Assembly (NCBI GenBank): GCA_050012855.1
Contig: JBEKGJ010000004.1
Coordinates: forward strand, 78,728 to 142,727
Origin: JAJXZJ01 sp050012855
GTDB lineage: Bacteria > Verrucomicrobiota > Verrucomicrobiia > Limisphaerales > J093
Direction: 5' to 3'
Length of the DNA: 64,000 nt
The translations under genes were made by a program, and so were the position numbers. Positions 7,610 through 16,416 of the stretch are shown in pieces. Within the stretch, counting starts at the first letter, position 1. The number at the start of each line of letters is the position of its first letter. The notes beneath the pieces were generated by a model. That model saw nothing but the letters and a program-made list of their open reading frames with translations, searched no databases and was not told the DNA's origin.

Positions 7610-8981
7610 GATCTTCTCCTATTTCCAAAGCTAAAGCATACAAATATGGGATTTCAAAGCGGTCTGATTGGTTGACCGACTTCTTGTCCTTGATAGCGAC
7701 GGCTCCGACTCTAACCAAATCGGCGATGACAAGTCCTGCATCAAGCCGGTCCTCCTTTCCCAACGCCTTACTCAATTCTGATCGGCTGAAACAGCGTGAT
7801 GGGCTGCCTTTTAACTCGGCGTACGTGCGCTTGAAATTCTCGAAGACGTGCAGAAAGTCGGTGACCTTGTTTGCGGCAGTCTGCCGAATGGCCTCATGAA
7901 TAGCCTGACCAGAAATGAGCTTGCCGTCCGAAGGAGGGTTTATGGCCTGCAGGTCATAATTCTGCTGTGTCCTTTGTGCGCTGATGCAGAAATTTATCAA
8001 GTCGCGCGGTAACACATCGCCGTTCCCGTCTTTAAGCAGTTCGTAAAGTTCATAAAAACTATTCAGCCTCTGTCTCCTCTGCCAGTCAAACACCTCATTG
8101 ACCCACTCTATACTGACCGGGAAGGTCACTGGCCCAGTGTGCGATGGATGAAGAGGCAAAAGTCGGTGAGCCAACAAGATGGCAAGATCTTCCCGCGACC
8201 ACTGCAACTCCAGTTTTAGCGCGCTGAAATGATCCTTGTTGACGTATGTGAGCGAATGGTAGATGTCGCTTCGGAAGAACAGTTTGAAGCTGATGTGCCT
8301 CAAACGAACCAACTCGGCGACGGCCCGCATCAGGTTGCTGAGCAAATCCTCCACTTCGTCGTGTCCATTCCCATTGACTGAAACTTCGTCGAGACTGTCC
8401 AAACACACCCAAATGTCCGCGCCGATAGTCTGTAGCCAATCGTTTGCCGAGTAGATCACGTAGTCGATCTCGGTCACAGCCAACGGAGTTGTCAGCGGAA
8501 ATTCGGTCTTGAGGTAATCGCCGAGGCCAACGTTGAACTTCAGCGCGCGCATTGCCTGCCAAACCGTCGGTATTTCCCTGTATACCCTCCAGCGGACAAG
8601 GAACCGCTTGTAGTTCTTCTGCAAGTCCTCGGGCAAGCTGGCTTCCTCGAGGCAGCGTTTCGCAATTAGACTCGCCAGGTAGAACCGCCACAATGTGACC
8701 CGTGAGGTCATCCCGTGCTCCCTCAGCGTAGCCCAGTGATCGCGAGGCTGAGGTTCGTCGCTGATCCAGAGGTTCGGCTTGGACAGAATGTTGATTTCCG
8801 ATTCAAGCTCTCGGAACATCCGGAAGATCGCACTCTTCCCCGCACCCTTTGCACCGAGGATCAGGTACGTCTTGTCAGAGCAGGCCAGCGCAAAGGAGCT
8901 AGAGCGGTAAAAATAGTTCTTGAGCTGCTGCTCCTGTTGAGCCGCACCCAATCCAAAATCGATCTTGTCCAGCGCACTCAC
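7602..8981 (-). CDS. P-loop ATPase, Sll1717 family
   Basis: This 459-residue P-loop NTPase matches the Sll1717-type family, related to KAP/STAND-like ATPases. Walker A is GAKGAGKSA at about residues 44-52 and Walker B is WVCLDSLDE at about residue 190. A sensor-like basic position follows in LFFRSDIY. The C-terminal third is a helical region (FENFKRTYAELKG) ending in a winged-helix-like segment. The start is GTG, with AGGTAAAG a little upstream. It is the first gene of the two-gene, lower-GC cassette. Relatives are often found near restriction, toxin or phage-defence genes, but the activity of the family is not established. The adjacent phage-like ORF6N remnant and STAND pseudogene support an accessory or defence setting. 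Confidence 0.85.
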   Translation of the reverse strand: MSALDKIDFGLGAAQQEQQLKNYFYRSSSFALACSDKTYLILGAKGAGKSAIFRMFRELESEINILSKPNLWISDEPQPRDHWATLREHGMTSRVTLWRFYLASLIAKRCLEEASLPEDLQKNYKRFLVRWRVYREIPTVWQAMRALKFNVGLGDYLKTEFPLTTPLAVTEIDYVIYSANDWLQTIGADIWVCLDSLDEVSVNGNGHDEVEDLLSNLMRAVAELVRLRHISFKLFFRSDIYHSLTYVNKDHFSALKLELQWSREDLAILLAHRLLPLHPSHTGPVTFPVSIEWVNEVFDWQRRQRLNSFYELYELLKDGNGDVLPRDLINFCISAQRTQQNYDLQAINPPSDGKLISGQAIHEAIRQTAANKVTDFLHVFENFKRTYAELKGSPSRCFSRSELSKALGKEDRLDAGLVIADLVRVGAVAIKDKKSVNQSDRFEIPYLYALALEIGEDHE

Positions 8982-9407
8982 AGGAGCACTTTACCTCTGC
9001 GTCAGAACGCCAACAACTGAAAATCCTGCCCAAACTGGCCCCCCTGCGACTTTCCGGCCCAGCCGATTACGATTGTGGCTTCTTTGGCGACCGGGCGGCT
9101 TCGGATGTTCCTGTTCGCGGTCTTCTGGGAGCCAGTTGAAGTAAAGGAATTGCGCCGGGGAAACGCGGAGCAATGGTCGAAGGATGAACGCTGAAGGCTG
9201 AAATGTGGATTGGGCGTCCTCCAGTCCTGCCCCGATTTTCGCGGCGTAGCGGCGGCTCGATAGAGCGCCGCCGTCTTTCTGCTCCCGCGTCTGCCAACCG
9301 GCCGAGAATGCGGCGCTCTGCCGAGACGCCGCTACGGGTCGCACCGCGAAATGACCGTTTTGACACCCCATCCTCTCCCCGTCTGAGGCGGAGAGGGAGA
9401 AGGCGGG
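8982..9407. other. Intergenic debris with inverted hairpin repeats
   Basis: An open frame crosses this stretch but reads as intergenic material (for example the filler GAAGGATGAACGCTGAAGG). Around 9240-9345 there are inverted copies of a CGGCGTAGCGGCG / AGCGCCGC hairpin. A CTCTCCCCGTC...GGCGGAGAGG hairpin at about 9372-9395 marks the point where the ORF6N coding sequence stops matching its family. No gene is supported. Confidence 0.55.
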
Positions 9408-9818
9408 CATGATGGCAATGTTGACCTGAACGGCGCGCGGACTGCGCAACACGCTCGACAACATGGCAACGCCCTCCTGAGTGAAGGCCTGCGGCAGATA
9501 CTTGAAATGCTGGCCGCGCTTTAAGGTTCCAAATTGGAACCTTAATCCAACCGCCTCATCCGCAGTGAGTTGGAACATGAAATCGGGCGGAAAGCGGTCG
9601 GGATCTCGTTTGACAGCGCGATTCGGAGCCCCGGTGGTGACGCCGGAAAGCACCGCCAGGTCTGCGTCCAACAGCACTTTCTCCCCTCGGATGAGGTGGA
9701 TCAATCTTCCGACCTGCTTCTTCCCGTTCGAGGCGGAGAGGGAGGAGACCCGCACCACCGCCTTGTCCTTCGGGCTGCGGCTCAGGAAGACGGCGTGGGT
9801 GAAGTCTGGGTCGCTCAT
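9408..9818 (-). pseudogene. Truncated ORF6N-domain (phage-type) gene
   Basis: Residues 35-135 show the ORF6N domain of phage and mobile-element DNA-binding proteins: IHLIRGEKVLLDADLA, then VKRDPDRFPPDFMFQLT, then AFTQEGVAMLSSVLRSPRAV and NIAIM. Family members continue with MRAFVRLRE and a coiled-coil tail; here the match breaks directly after NIAIM into a hairpin repeat, so the C-terminus is lost. Another copy of the GAGGCGGAGAGGGA motif lies near 9730, inside the N-terminal region, where the frame also has extra residues (SLSASNGKK). It is probably a decayed phage-derived gene. Confidence 0.75.
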
Positions 9819-9889
9819 GGTGTGGACGGCATACTATGGGAAGGAGTGTGGCATGGCAAGCTGACTTGGGCGGGCGTCGGCAACGGCGT

Positions 9890-10500
9890 GACGTTCTCTG
9901 CCGCCGCTTTCAGGGCGGGGATGAATGGTTGGGCCGGTTACCCAGGGCATCGCGCGGGGCGCTCAGCCCTGGGCTGGAGTCTCGCATCCCTCCAGGATGC
10001 CCAGGCGGTGGGTCGCGGACCGCCGGGCTGCGGTGGGGTTTCGGTGCTCCGCGGTCGGGCAGTGCCGTAACTGGTGGGGCTCTTCTAAGAAACCACCTTG
10101 GAAGACGTTGTTATACAGGAGCTTACCCTGGCGTCGATTGAGCACATCTTCACCCGGCATAGTCCTGGTTTCTTGCACGAGTAGGCCACTCAAAGAGTGG
10201 ATGGGCGCTGACGAGCCCGCTGAACCCCACGGTGTGAACGGCTCGCGAGGACCTGCCTGTGCGTCGCACGCAGACAGGCGCTTGCCCCAGCGGGAGATCG
10301 AATTGAGACGTGGCCACGGAAATCGCGGCGTTCATTCCGGCCATAAGGTTGCCGGCAGAGGCGCGGGACGTTCTGCCGCCGCTTTCAGGGCGGGGATGAA
10401 CGGTTGGAATCGGTTACCCAGGGCATCGCGCGGGGCGCTCAGCCCTGGGCTGGAGTCTCGCATCCCTTCAGGATGCCCAGGCGGTGGGCAGCCACCCAGG
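9890..10500. repeat. Composite hairpin repeats upstream of the fucosidase gene
   Basis: Two copies of one composite element lie here, at about 9895-10020 and 10310-10500. Shared pieces in order are CTGCCGCCGCTTTCAGGGCG, GGTTACCCAGGGCATCGCG, GCTCAGCCCTGGGCTGGAG and CATCCCTTCAGGATGCC. Between them, 10240-10290 holds CCTGCCTGTGCG / GCAGACAGGCGC hairpin arms. No gene is seen between 9819 and 10653; the long plus-strand open frame here is a read-through of repeats into the real gene. Confidence 0.8.
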
Positions 10501-10653
10501 CGAGGTGCGAAGGACGAAGTCCGAATGACGAATGACGGACGGTGGGGCGCGGACCATCGGAATCACCGCTTGACGGGGCACTGGGTCAAATCGGACGATT
10601 CGCCCATGACCACCCAGGCTCTCGTCTCGCGAAACCGCGAAACAAAGGAGCGC

Positions 10654-11907
10654 GTGAAAACGTTCATCGCCCTGCTGGCGCTGTCGATGGCCGTCAGCGC
10701 CGCGCCTTTGCCCATGCCCCAACAGCTCGCCTGGCAGAAACTCGAGCTGACCATGTTCTGCCATTTCGGCGTCAACACGTTCACGGACCGCGAATGGGGC
10801 GAAGGCACGGAACCGGAGACGATTTTCAATCCCACGAACCTCGACTGCGGCCAGTGGGTCGGCGCCGCCAAGGCCGGCGGGTTCAAGCTGATGATCATGA
10901 CCGCCAAACACCACGACGGCTTCTGCCTGTGGCCCTCGAAGTTCACCGACCACAGCGTAAAAGGGTCGCCGTGGAAGAACGGCCGGGGCGATGTCGTGGG
11001 CGAGTTCGTCGCCGCCTGCCGCGCGCAGAAGATGAAGGTCGGGCTCTACCTTTCGCCCTGGGACCGGCACGAGAAAACCTACGGCACCGACGCCTACAAC
11101 GATCATTTCTGCAACCAGCTCACCGAACTGCTGTCGAACTACGGCGTCATTGACGAGGTGTGGTTCGACGGCGCCAACGGCGAAGGGCCGAACGGCAAGA
11201 AGCAGGTCTATGACTGGAACCGCTACTTCGCGCTCATCCGGCAACTCCAGCCGCGCGCGTTGATCGCCATCTCCGGGCCGGACATCCGCTGGGTCGGGAA
11301 CGAGTCGGGCGTCGCGCGCCCGGGCGAGTCGAGCGTGCAGACGCGCGATGGCCAGCCGGTCTGGTATCCGGCCGAGTGCGACGTCTCGATCCGGCCGGGC
11401 TGGTTTTATCACGCCAGCGAGGACGGCAAGGTGAAGACGATCGCGGAGTTGATGGACATTTATTTCAAATCCGTGGGGCGGAATTCCGTCCTGCTGCTCA
11501 ACGTCCCGCCGGATCGCGCGGGCCGCTTCGCCGCGCCGGATGTGCAGCGATTGCAGGAATTCGGCGTGGCGGTCCGCGGTCTGTTCACCAATGAAATTGC
11601 GCGCGGCACGGCCAACGGCATTGTCGAGTTCGGCGGCGAACGGCGATTCAACCTTGTGAACGTGCGGGAGGACATTGAGCAGGGTGAACGGGTCCAGGCC
11701 TATCACCTGGAGGTCCGCCAGGGCGGCGCGTGGCAGGCCGTGGCGCGGGGCACGGTGATCGGCCAGCGCAACCTGCATCGGGTCGCGGAGGTGAAGGCGG
11801 AGGCCGCGCGGTTGGTGGTGGAGCGCAGCAGCGCCGAACCGCACGTGAGTTGGTCGCTCCACCAGACGAAGCCAATCGGCCCGTGGGGAGAGGCGTCGGA
11901 GCGCTGA
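10654..11907 (+). CDS. Secreted alpha-L-fucosidase (GH29)
   Basis: This is a 417-residue glycoside hydrolase family 29 enzyme predicted to remove alpha-L-fucose from glycans. It shows HFGVNTFTDREWGEG near the N-terminus, LIMTAKHHDGFCLWPSKFT, GLYLSPWDR and the nucleophile region DEVWFDGANG. A signal peptide (KTFIALLALSMAVSAAP) indicates export. The start is GTG at 10654, because AAAGGAG ends three bases before it and the signal peptide begins there; an ATG at 10606 is the alternative. A C-terminal region (about 330-417) resembles the usual beta-sandwich. Composite repeats flank it on both sides. Confidence 0.9.
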   Translation: MKTFIALLALSMAVSAAPLPMPQQLAWQKLELTMFCHFGVNTFTDREWGEGTEPETIFNPTNLDCGQWVGAAKAGGFKLMIMTAKHHDGFCLWPSKFTDHSVKGSPWKNGRGDVVGEFVAACRAQKMKVGLYLSPWDRHEKTYGTDAYNDHFCNQLTELLSNYGVIDEVWFDGANGEGPNGKKQVYDWNRYFALIRQLQPRALIAISGPDIRWVGNESGVARPGESSVQTRDGQPVWYPAECDVSIRPGWFYHASEDGKVKTIAELMDIYFKSVGRNSVLLLNVPPDRAGRFAAPDVQRLQEFGVAVRGLFTNEIARGTANGIVEFGGERRFNLVNVREDIEQGERVQAYHLEVRQGGAWQAVARGTVIGQRNLHRVAEVKAEAARLVVERSSAEPHVSWSLHQTKPIGPWGEASER

Positions 11908-12249
11908 CGAACCGGGCCGTGATGGGGCTGCGGTGTGCCGCGGCCGTGACTGCTCGTTCCGATCTGGTGGGGCTCTGACGAGCCGCGAACAGGTTGATGG
12001 TTGATGGTTGAGAGTTGAGCGACCGGAGGAGGGCCGCGGCAAGTTGTGGGGGAGAGCCGGCTCGTGAGGACGCCCCACCAGAGAATTTCGAGTTTCGAGG
12101 TGCGAGGGTCGAATTCGCGTGAGTTGGTGGAATTCGTGTCTCGGCGCGCGAGGACCTGCCTGTGCGTCGCATCTGCCTGTGCGGACGCAGACAGGCGCAG
12201 ACAGGCGCAGACAGGCGCTTGCCCCACCGGGAGATTGAATTGCGACATG
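11908..12249. repeat. Repeat-rich spacer with 10-bp tandem array
   Basis: No gene is seen. A GGTGGGGCTCTGACGAGCC hairpin motif lies near 11968. At 12186-12218 the 10-mer CGCAGACAGG is repeated 3.3 times. Upstream CCTGCCTGTGCGTCGC and ATCTGCCTGTGCGG can pair with this array. The flanking words GAGGACCTGCCTGTGCG and CGCTTGCCCC recur at 10245-10285 and, in altered form, near 22640-22720. Confidence 0.7.
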
Positions 12250-12812
12250 GCCGCGGAAATCGCGGGATTCATTCCGGCCACAAGGGTGTTGGCGGAGGCG
12301 GGGGACGTTCTGCCGCCACTTTCAGGGCGGGAATGGATGGTTGGACCGGTTACCCAGGGCATCGCGCGGGGCGCTCAGCCCAGGGCTGGATTTTCGCATC
12401 CCTTCAGGATGCCAAAGCGGTGGGTCACGGACCGCCGGGCCGCGGAAATCGCGGGCTTCATTCCGGCCACAAGGGTGTTGGCGGAGGCGGGGGACGTTCT
12501 GCCGCCGCTTTCAGGGCGGGAATGGATGGTTTGTACCGGTTACCCTGGGCATCGCGCGGGGTGCTCAGCCCAGGGCTGGATTCTCGTATCCCTTCAGGAC
12601 GCCAAGGCGCTGGGTGGTGGACCACCGGGCCGCGGAAATCGCGGGGTTCAATCCGGTCGCGAGGTCATCGGCAGTTGTGCCGCCACTTTCAGGGCGGGAA
12701 TGGATGGTTGGACTGGTTACCCTGGGCATCGCGCGGGGCGCTCAGCCCAGGGCTGGAGTCTCGCATCCCTTCAGGATGCCAAAGCGGTGGGTCACGGACC
12801 GCCGGGCGGCAG
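12250..12812. repeat. Three tandem ~189-bp composite repeats
   Basis: The unit starts with GCCGCGGAAATCGCGGG at 12250, 12439 and 12629, giving periods of 189 and 190 bp. Each unit carries CATTCCGGCCACAAGG or a variant, GCCGCCACTTTCAGGGCGGG, GGTTACCCAGGGCATCGCG and CATCCCTTCAGGATGCC. The third unit is shortened internally (it lacks most of GTGTTGGCGGAGGCGG). The same element occurs singly at 9890-10500. No gene is supported here. Confidence 0.85.
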
Positions 12813-12892
12813 CAGCGCCGTTCGGCGGAAATCGAAAATGCTGGCCAAGGGTGGGCAACGGGCCTATGGGTTTTCCAGCCCTGAGTTTGGAC

Positions 12893-14134
12893 ATGAGACG
12901 TCGCTTGTTTTTGCAGCGCATCGCCACCCCGGTGCTGCTCGCCCCGCCGTTCGCCGGTGTGGCTCGTCGCGCGCTGGCGGCGGAGACGCCGGAGCCCTGG
13001 ATCACCCTGCAGCAGGCGGCGGATTGGCGCACGCGCTGGGAGAAGGAGATCCTCGGCACCACCCGCACCCGTTATTGTGACAAGGAAACGGGCGAGGAAC
13101 TGGGCTGGCTGGTCAGCCCGCTGCTCGAAGGGTTTTACCAGGGCTACCTCGCCACGCGCGGCGCCGAGTGGGTGGCCCGGCTCGTCGAATGGATGGACGC
13201 CTGTGTCCGCCGCGCCACCAAGGAGCCCGACGGGTTTCCGGGCTGGCCCAAGGGCGACGGCGGCGGGGGCGAATCCACCGAGTTCAGCGCCGACAGCCTG
13301 CTGGGCGAGGCGATGATGCTGCGGCCGGCGGTGCTGATGGCGGACACGATCCTGAAGACGCCCGCACTGGCGGCCCGGTTCGGCGACGCGGCGCGCGCCT
13401 ACGTCAAACTCGCCGAGGACGTTTTCCAGAAATGGGACACGCGCGGTTGCTGGCGCACTGTGAAGGACGGCGGGTTGTGGATCGTGCCCGCGTTTGGCAT
13501 TGACCGCCAGACGGGCCAGTGGTCCGCCGGGTATGCGCAACGCGCGACCACCGGTTTCTCGAATCCGGCCAACAAGGAGAACCACATCGCGCGCTGGCTG
13601 ATCGCGTTGTTCGACGTGACCCGGAAACCGGTCTATCGCGAACGCGCCGAGGGCTGGTGGCGGCTGATGCGGTCGCGCCTGCGGACGCGCGAGGACGGGA
13701 AGTTCTACGTGTGGAATTACTGGGACCCGGCTGGTCCCTGGGATTACAAGCCCGACGGCTCGCCGAAGCACTGGGTGGGTGTGCATCCGAACGGCGGTTA
13801 TTACGGGATTGATGTCGAGAGCATGGTTGTGGCGTTCGAGCATGGGCTGGTGTTCGATCGCGACGACCTAGCCCGGCTCATCCGCACGAACCGCGATTTC
13901 ATGTGGAACCAGCAGATGACCGGCGCGCGGTTCCAGCGCATTGACGGCGGCCAGCCCGATCCGCGCTGGAAGAACTCGCCCGGCGTGCTCTGGACCGGCC
14001 TGATTCCCCACGACGCCACGCTGCGAAAGGTCTTTGTGGCCAACCATAACCCGGTCAGTTGGGGCGGTATCGCCGCGACGCCGTGGTTCCTGGCCAAGGC
14101 GGTGGCCGCCGCCGGCGCAAATTCCGCAACCTGA
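12893..14134 (+). CDS. Exported protein of unknown function, probable (alpha/alpha) barrel
   Basis: This 413-residue protein begins with an arginine-rich export signal (MRRRLFLQRIATPVLLAPP) and is rich in amphipathic helices and aromatic residues (WKNSPGVLWTG, YVWNYWDPAGPWDY). That pattern is typical of (alpha/alpha)n-toroid polysaccharide-active enzymes, but no named family is recognised and no catalytic pair can be pointed to. It is followed 38 bp later by a Tat-exported isomerase-like protein and preceded by the GH29 gene, so carbohydrate metabolism outside the cytoplasm is a reasonable inference. The ATG at 12893 is chosen because the sequence before it is repeat. Confidence 0.75.
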   Translation: MRRRLFLQRIATPVLLAPPFAGVARRALAAETPEPWITLQQAADWRTRWEKEILGTTRTRYCDKETGEELGWLVSPLLEGFYQGYLATRGAEWVARLVEWMDACVRRATKEPDGFPGWPKGDGGGGESTEFSADSLLGEAMMLRPAVLMADTILKTPALAARFGDAARAYVKLAEDVFQKWDTRGCWRTVKDGGLWIVPAFGIDRQTGQWSAGYAQRATTGFSNPANKENHIARWLIALFDVTRKPVYRERAEGWWRLMRSRLRTREDGKFYVWNYWDPAGPWDYKPDGSPKHWVGVHPNGGYYGIDVESMVVAFEHGLVFDRDDLARLIRTNRDFMWNQQMTGARFQRIDGGQPDPRWKNSPGVLWTGLIPHDATLRKVFVANHNPVSWGGIAATPWFLAKAVAAAGANSAT

Positions 14135-14172
14135 ACCGAAGGCAGCAAATCACCCTGCGAACCTGTCATACC

Positions 14173-15204
14173 ATGAATGCTCAACCCACTCTGAATCGCC
14201 GCGAGTTCCTCGCCAGCACCGCCCTCGCCACTACCGCCGCCGCCCTGCCGCTGACCCTGTCGGCCGCAGACACGCCCGCATCTGCGCCCGGCCGGCCCAA
14301 GGTCGGCTGCTTGAGTTGGTGCTTCCACAGCCTGGGCCCGGCGGCCGATCCCGAGCCGGCCATTGACATCATTGGCGGACTGGGCTTCGACGGCATCGAG
14401 CTGATCGTCACGGCGCGCCGCGATCTCACGGATTTCTGGACCGACGCGCGCATTGACCGGCTGAAGCGGAAGCTCGACAGCCACAAACTGCAGGTGTCGC
14501 AATTCGTCATCTTCCAGCCGGTGGTCGAGGATTTGTCGAGCACGCGGCCGGAGGAACAGGCGAAGGCGCTGGACTATTTCGAGGCAGGCTGCCGGATCGG
14601 ACAGAAGTTCGCGGCGCCCATCATCAACATCGTGGCGCCGTGGGCGCGCGAGTTGAAGGGACCGAGCGATTACCTGCCGCGGTTTTACGAGCTCGATCCG
14701 GCCGCGCCGGGGCAGAAATTCCACATTGACATCGCGCCGGGATTCGACTGGGACAAGGTGTGGCAGGCTTATGTCGCCACGACGCGGGCCTGCCTCGAGC
14801 GGGCGAAGGCGCACGGGATGCGGTTCTCGATCGAACAGCACACGCATTGTCTCGTGCCGGAAGCGGCGTCGTTCCTCCGGCTGTGGGACGCCATCCGCGA
14901 TCCGGTGCTGGGCTACAACCTCGATGCGGGCTGGACGCTGCTGCAGCGCGAATACCCGCCGCTGGCGGTTTACAAGGTCCGCGGGCACCTGATGAACCTG
15001 CACATGCGCGACATTGACGGCCAGATGCGCCGTTTCCCGCCGATCGGCGACGGGGTCATGGATTTCCGGGCGATTGTCGAGGCGCTGCGGCAGACCGGCT
15101 TCAGCGGGTTCGCCTCGCTCGAACAGGACAAGAACCCGGGCGACCGGGACATGACCGAGACTTGTCGCCGCTACGTGCGGATGATGCGGGAATACCTCGG
15201 TTGA
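14173..15204 (+). CDS. Tat-exported sugar phosphate isomerase/epimerase-like TIM-barrel protein
   Basis: This 343-residue protein has a twin-arginine signal (NRREFLASTALATTAA) and an AP-endonuclease-2-type TIM barrel like xylose isomerase-like sugar epimerases. Metal and substrate residues are suggested by FDGIELI, RFSIEQHTH, YNLDAGW, NLHMRDIDG and the final SLEQDKNPGD. Proteins of this kind are abundant and exported in Verrucomicrobiota and Planctomycetota; individual substrates are mostly unknown. The ATG at 14173 gives a complete Tat motif. It may share a transcript with the unknown exported protein 38 bp upstream. Confidence 0.85.
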   Translation: MNAQPTLNRREFLASTALATTAAALPLTLSAADTPASAPGRPKVGCLSWCFHSLGPAADPEPAIDIIGGLGFDGIELIVTARRDLTDFWTDARIDRLKRKLDSHKLQVSQFVIFQPVVEDLSSTRPEEQAKALDYFEAGCRIGQKFAAPIINIVAPWARELKGPSDYLPRFYELDPAAPGQKFHIDIAPGFDWDKVWQAYVATTRACLERAKAHGMRFSIEQHTHCLVPEAASFLRLWDAIRDPVLGYNLDAGWTLLQREYPPLAVYKVRGHLMNLHMRDIDGQMRRFPPIGDGVMDFRAIVEALRQTGFSGFASLEQDKNPGDRDMTETCRRYVRMMREYLG

Positions 15205-15301
15205 TCGTGCACGGCGGCCACAGCGCCCTTCCGCGCGGGGCGGACGCGCCTCTCCCGCGGCATCGGCCTCGGCGCAGGAACAAGCGATCCTGAAAAGCGG
15301 C

Positions 15302-15330
15302 TTGCATGTCGCTTATTTTTGCGGTATAGG
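15302..15330 (+). promoter_or_regulatory. Sigma-70-type promoter for the respiratory operon
   Basis: TTGCAT at 15302-15307 and TATAGG at 15325-15330 are separated by exactly 17 bp. They lie in the 210-bp gap before ctaB, and the spacer is T-rich. Predicted transcription starts about 80 bp before the ctaB ATG at 15415. The call is from sequence similarity only. Confidence 0.6.
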
Positions 15331-15414
15331 CAACGGCGTTGCTTGCGGGGCCGGGTGGCCGGCGCGACAACCGTCAACCCGCAGAGAACGGAACGTGCGG
15401 GACCCAGTAACCCA

Positions 15415-16389
15415 ATGGCATTTGTTGCCGGACAGGCATTCGTGAATCGGTTGTTCGCCCGCCGCGAGGTTGGGCGAACGACGGCGCTTGGGCGGAAACC
15501 GGCTTTGCCGGAGCGGGCGAAACCGGCCGCGCTCGACGTGCTCCATGCCTACGGGCGGCTGCTGAAACTGCGCATCGTCCTGATGGTGCTCATCTCCTGC
15601 GCCATCGGCCTGGTCCTGGCCAGTGGCGGACACGTGGTGGCGGCGGTGGTCGGCTGGACGCTCCTGGGCACGGCCCTGCTTGCCGGCGGCGCGTGCGCGC
15701 TCAATCAATACCAGGAGCGGGAGCTCGACGCCCGCATGGAGCGCACCCGGCACCGTCCCCTGCCGGCGGGACTGCTGGACCCACGGCGCGCCCTGGTCTT
15801 TAGTATCGCTCTTTTGGTTGCGGGCGGTGCCCTGCTGGCCTGGCGGGTCAACCTGCTGACCGCCCTGCTCGGTTTCCTCACCGCGCTGCTCTACAATTTC
15901 GTTTATACGCCGATGAAGCGGCGTACCTGGCTCAACACGCCGATGGGCGCGATTCCCGGCGCGATTCCGCCGATGATGGGCTGGGCGGCGGCCACCGGCC
16001 GGCTGGACGCGGGGGCCTGGCTGCTGTTCGTCATGGTGTTTCTCTGGCAGCATGTGCATTTCTACGCGATCGCCTGGCTGTTTCGGGACGACTACCGGCG
16101 GGCCGGGTTCCGGATGTTGCCAACGGTTGAAGGCGGGGGCGATCGCACCTTTCACCAGCTCCTCTTCGCCGCGTCGGCATTGATTCCGGTGTCGCTATTG
16201 CTGGCGGGGCTGCACCTGACGGGGCCGGCGTACTCCTGCGGCGCGGTCGTGCTCGGCGCCGGGATGCTGGCGGCGGGGATTGGCTTGTTCCGCTCGCGCT
16301 CGCTGCGGGCGGCGCACGTGGTGATGTGGGCTTCGATCGCCTACCTGCCGCTGCTGCTGGGGGCGATCGTGCTGGACCTGTATCTCTGA
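15415..16389 (+). CDS. ctaB: Protoheme IX farnesyltransferase (heme O synthase)
   Basis: This UbiA-family membrane prenyltransferase converts heme B to heme O for the oxidase encoded downstream. The prenyl-diphosphate motif NQYQERELDARMERTRHRPLP lies in the first cytoplasmic loop. The second motif region is YTPMKRRTWLNTPMGAIPGA, and WQHVHFYAIAW follows. About nine membrane helices are seen. The 324-residue form starts at the ATG at 15415; an upstream frame extension overlaps the promoter. Residues 1-45 are a non-conserved soluble leader. It is the first gene of the cox-bc operon. Confidence 0.93.
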   Translation: MAFVAGQAFVNRLFARREVGRTTALGRKPALPERAKPAALDVLHAYGRLLKLRIVLMVLISCAIGLVLASGGHVVAAVVGWTLLGTALLAGGACALNQYQERELDARMERTRHRPLPAGLLDPRRALVFSIALLVAGGALLAWRVNLLTALLGFLTALLYNFVYTPMKRRTWLNTPMGAIPGAIPPMMGWAAATGRLDAGAWLLFVMVFLWQHVHFYAIAWLFRDDYRRAGFRMLPTVEGGGDRTFHQLLFAASALIPVSLLLAGLHLTGPAYSCGAVVLGAGMLAAGIGLFRSRSLRAAHVVMWASIAYLPLLLGAIVLDLYL

Positions 16390-16416
16390 GGACATGAAGG
16401 AGCATTCGAGACGACC

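Noticed and set aside
9925..10653. Upstream extension of the fucosidase open frame through repeats.
   Set aside because: The translated sequence is repeat-derived; a Shine-Dalgarno sequence and signal peptide place the start at 10654.
12341..12892. Long N-terminal extension of the unknown exported protein gene.
   Set aside because: It translates the tandem 189-bp repeats in one frame; the signal sequence starts at 12893.
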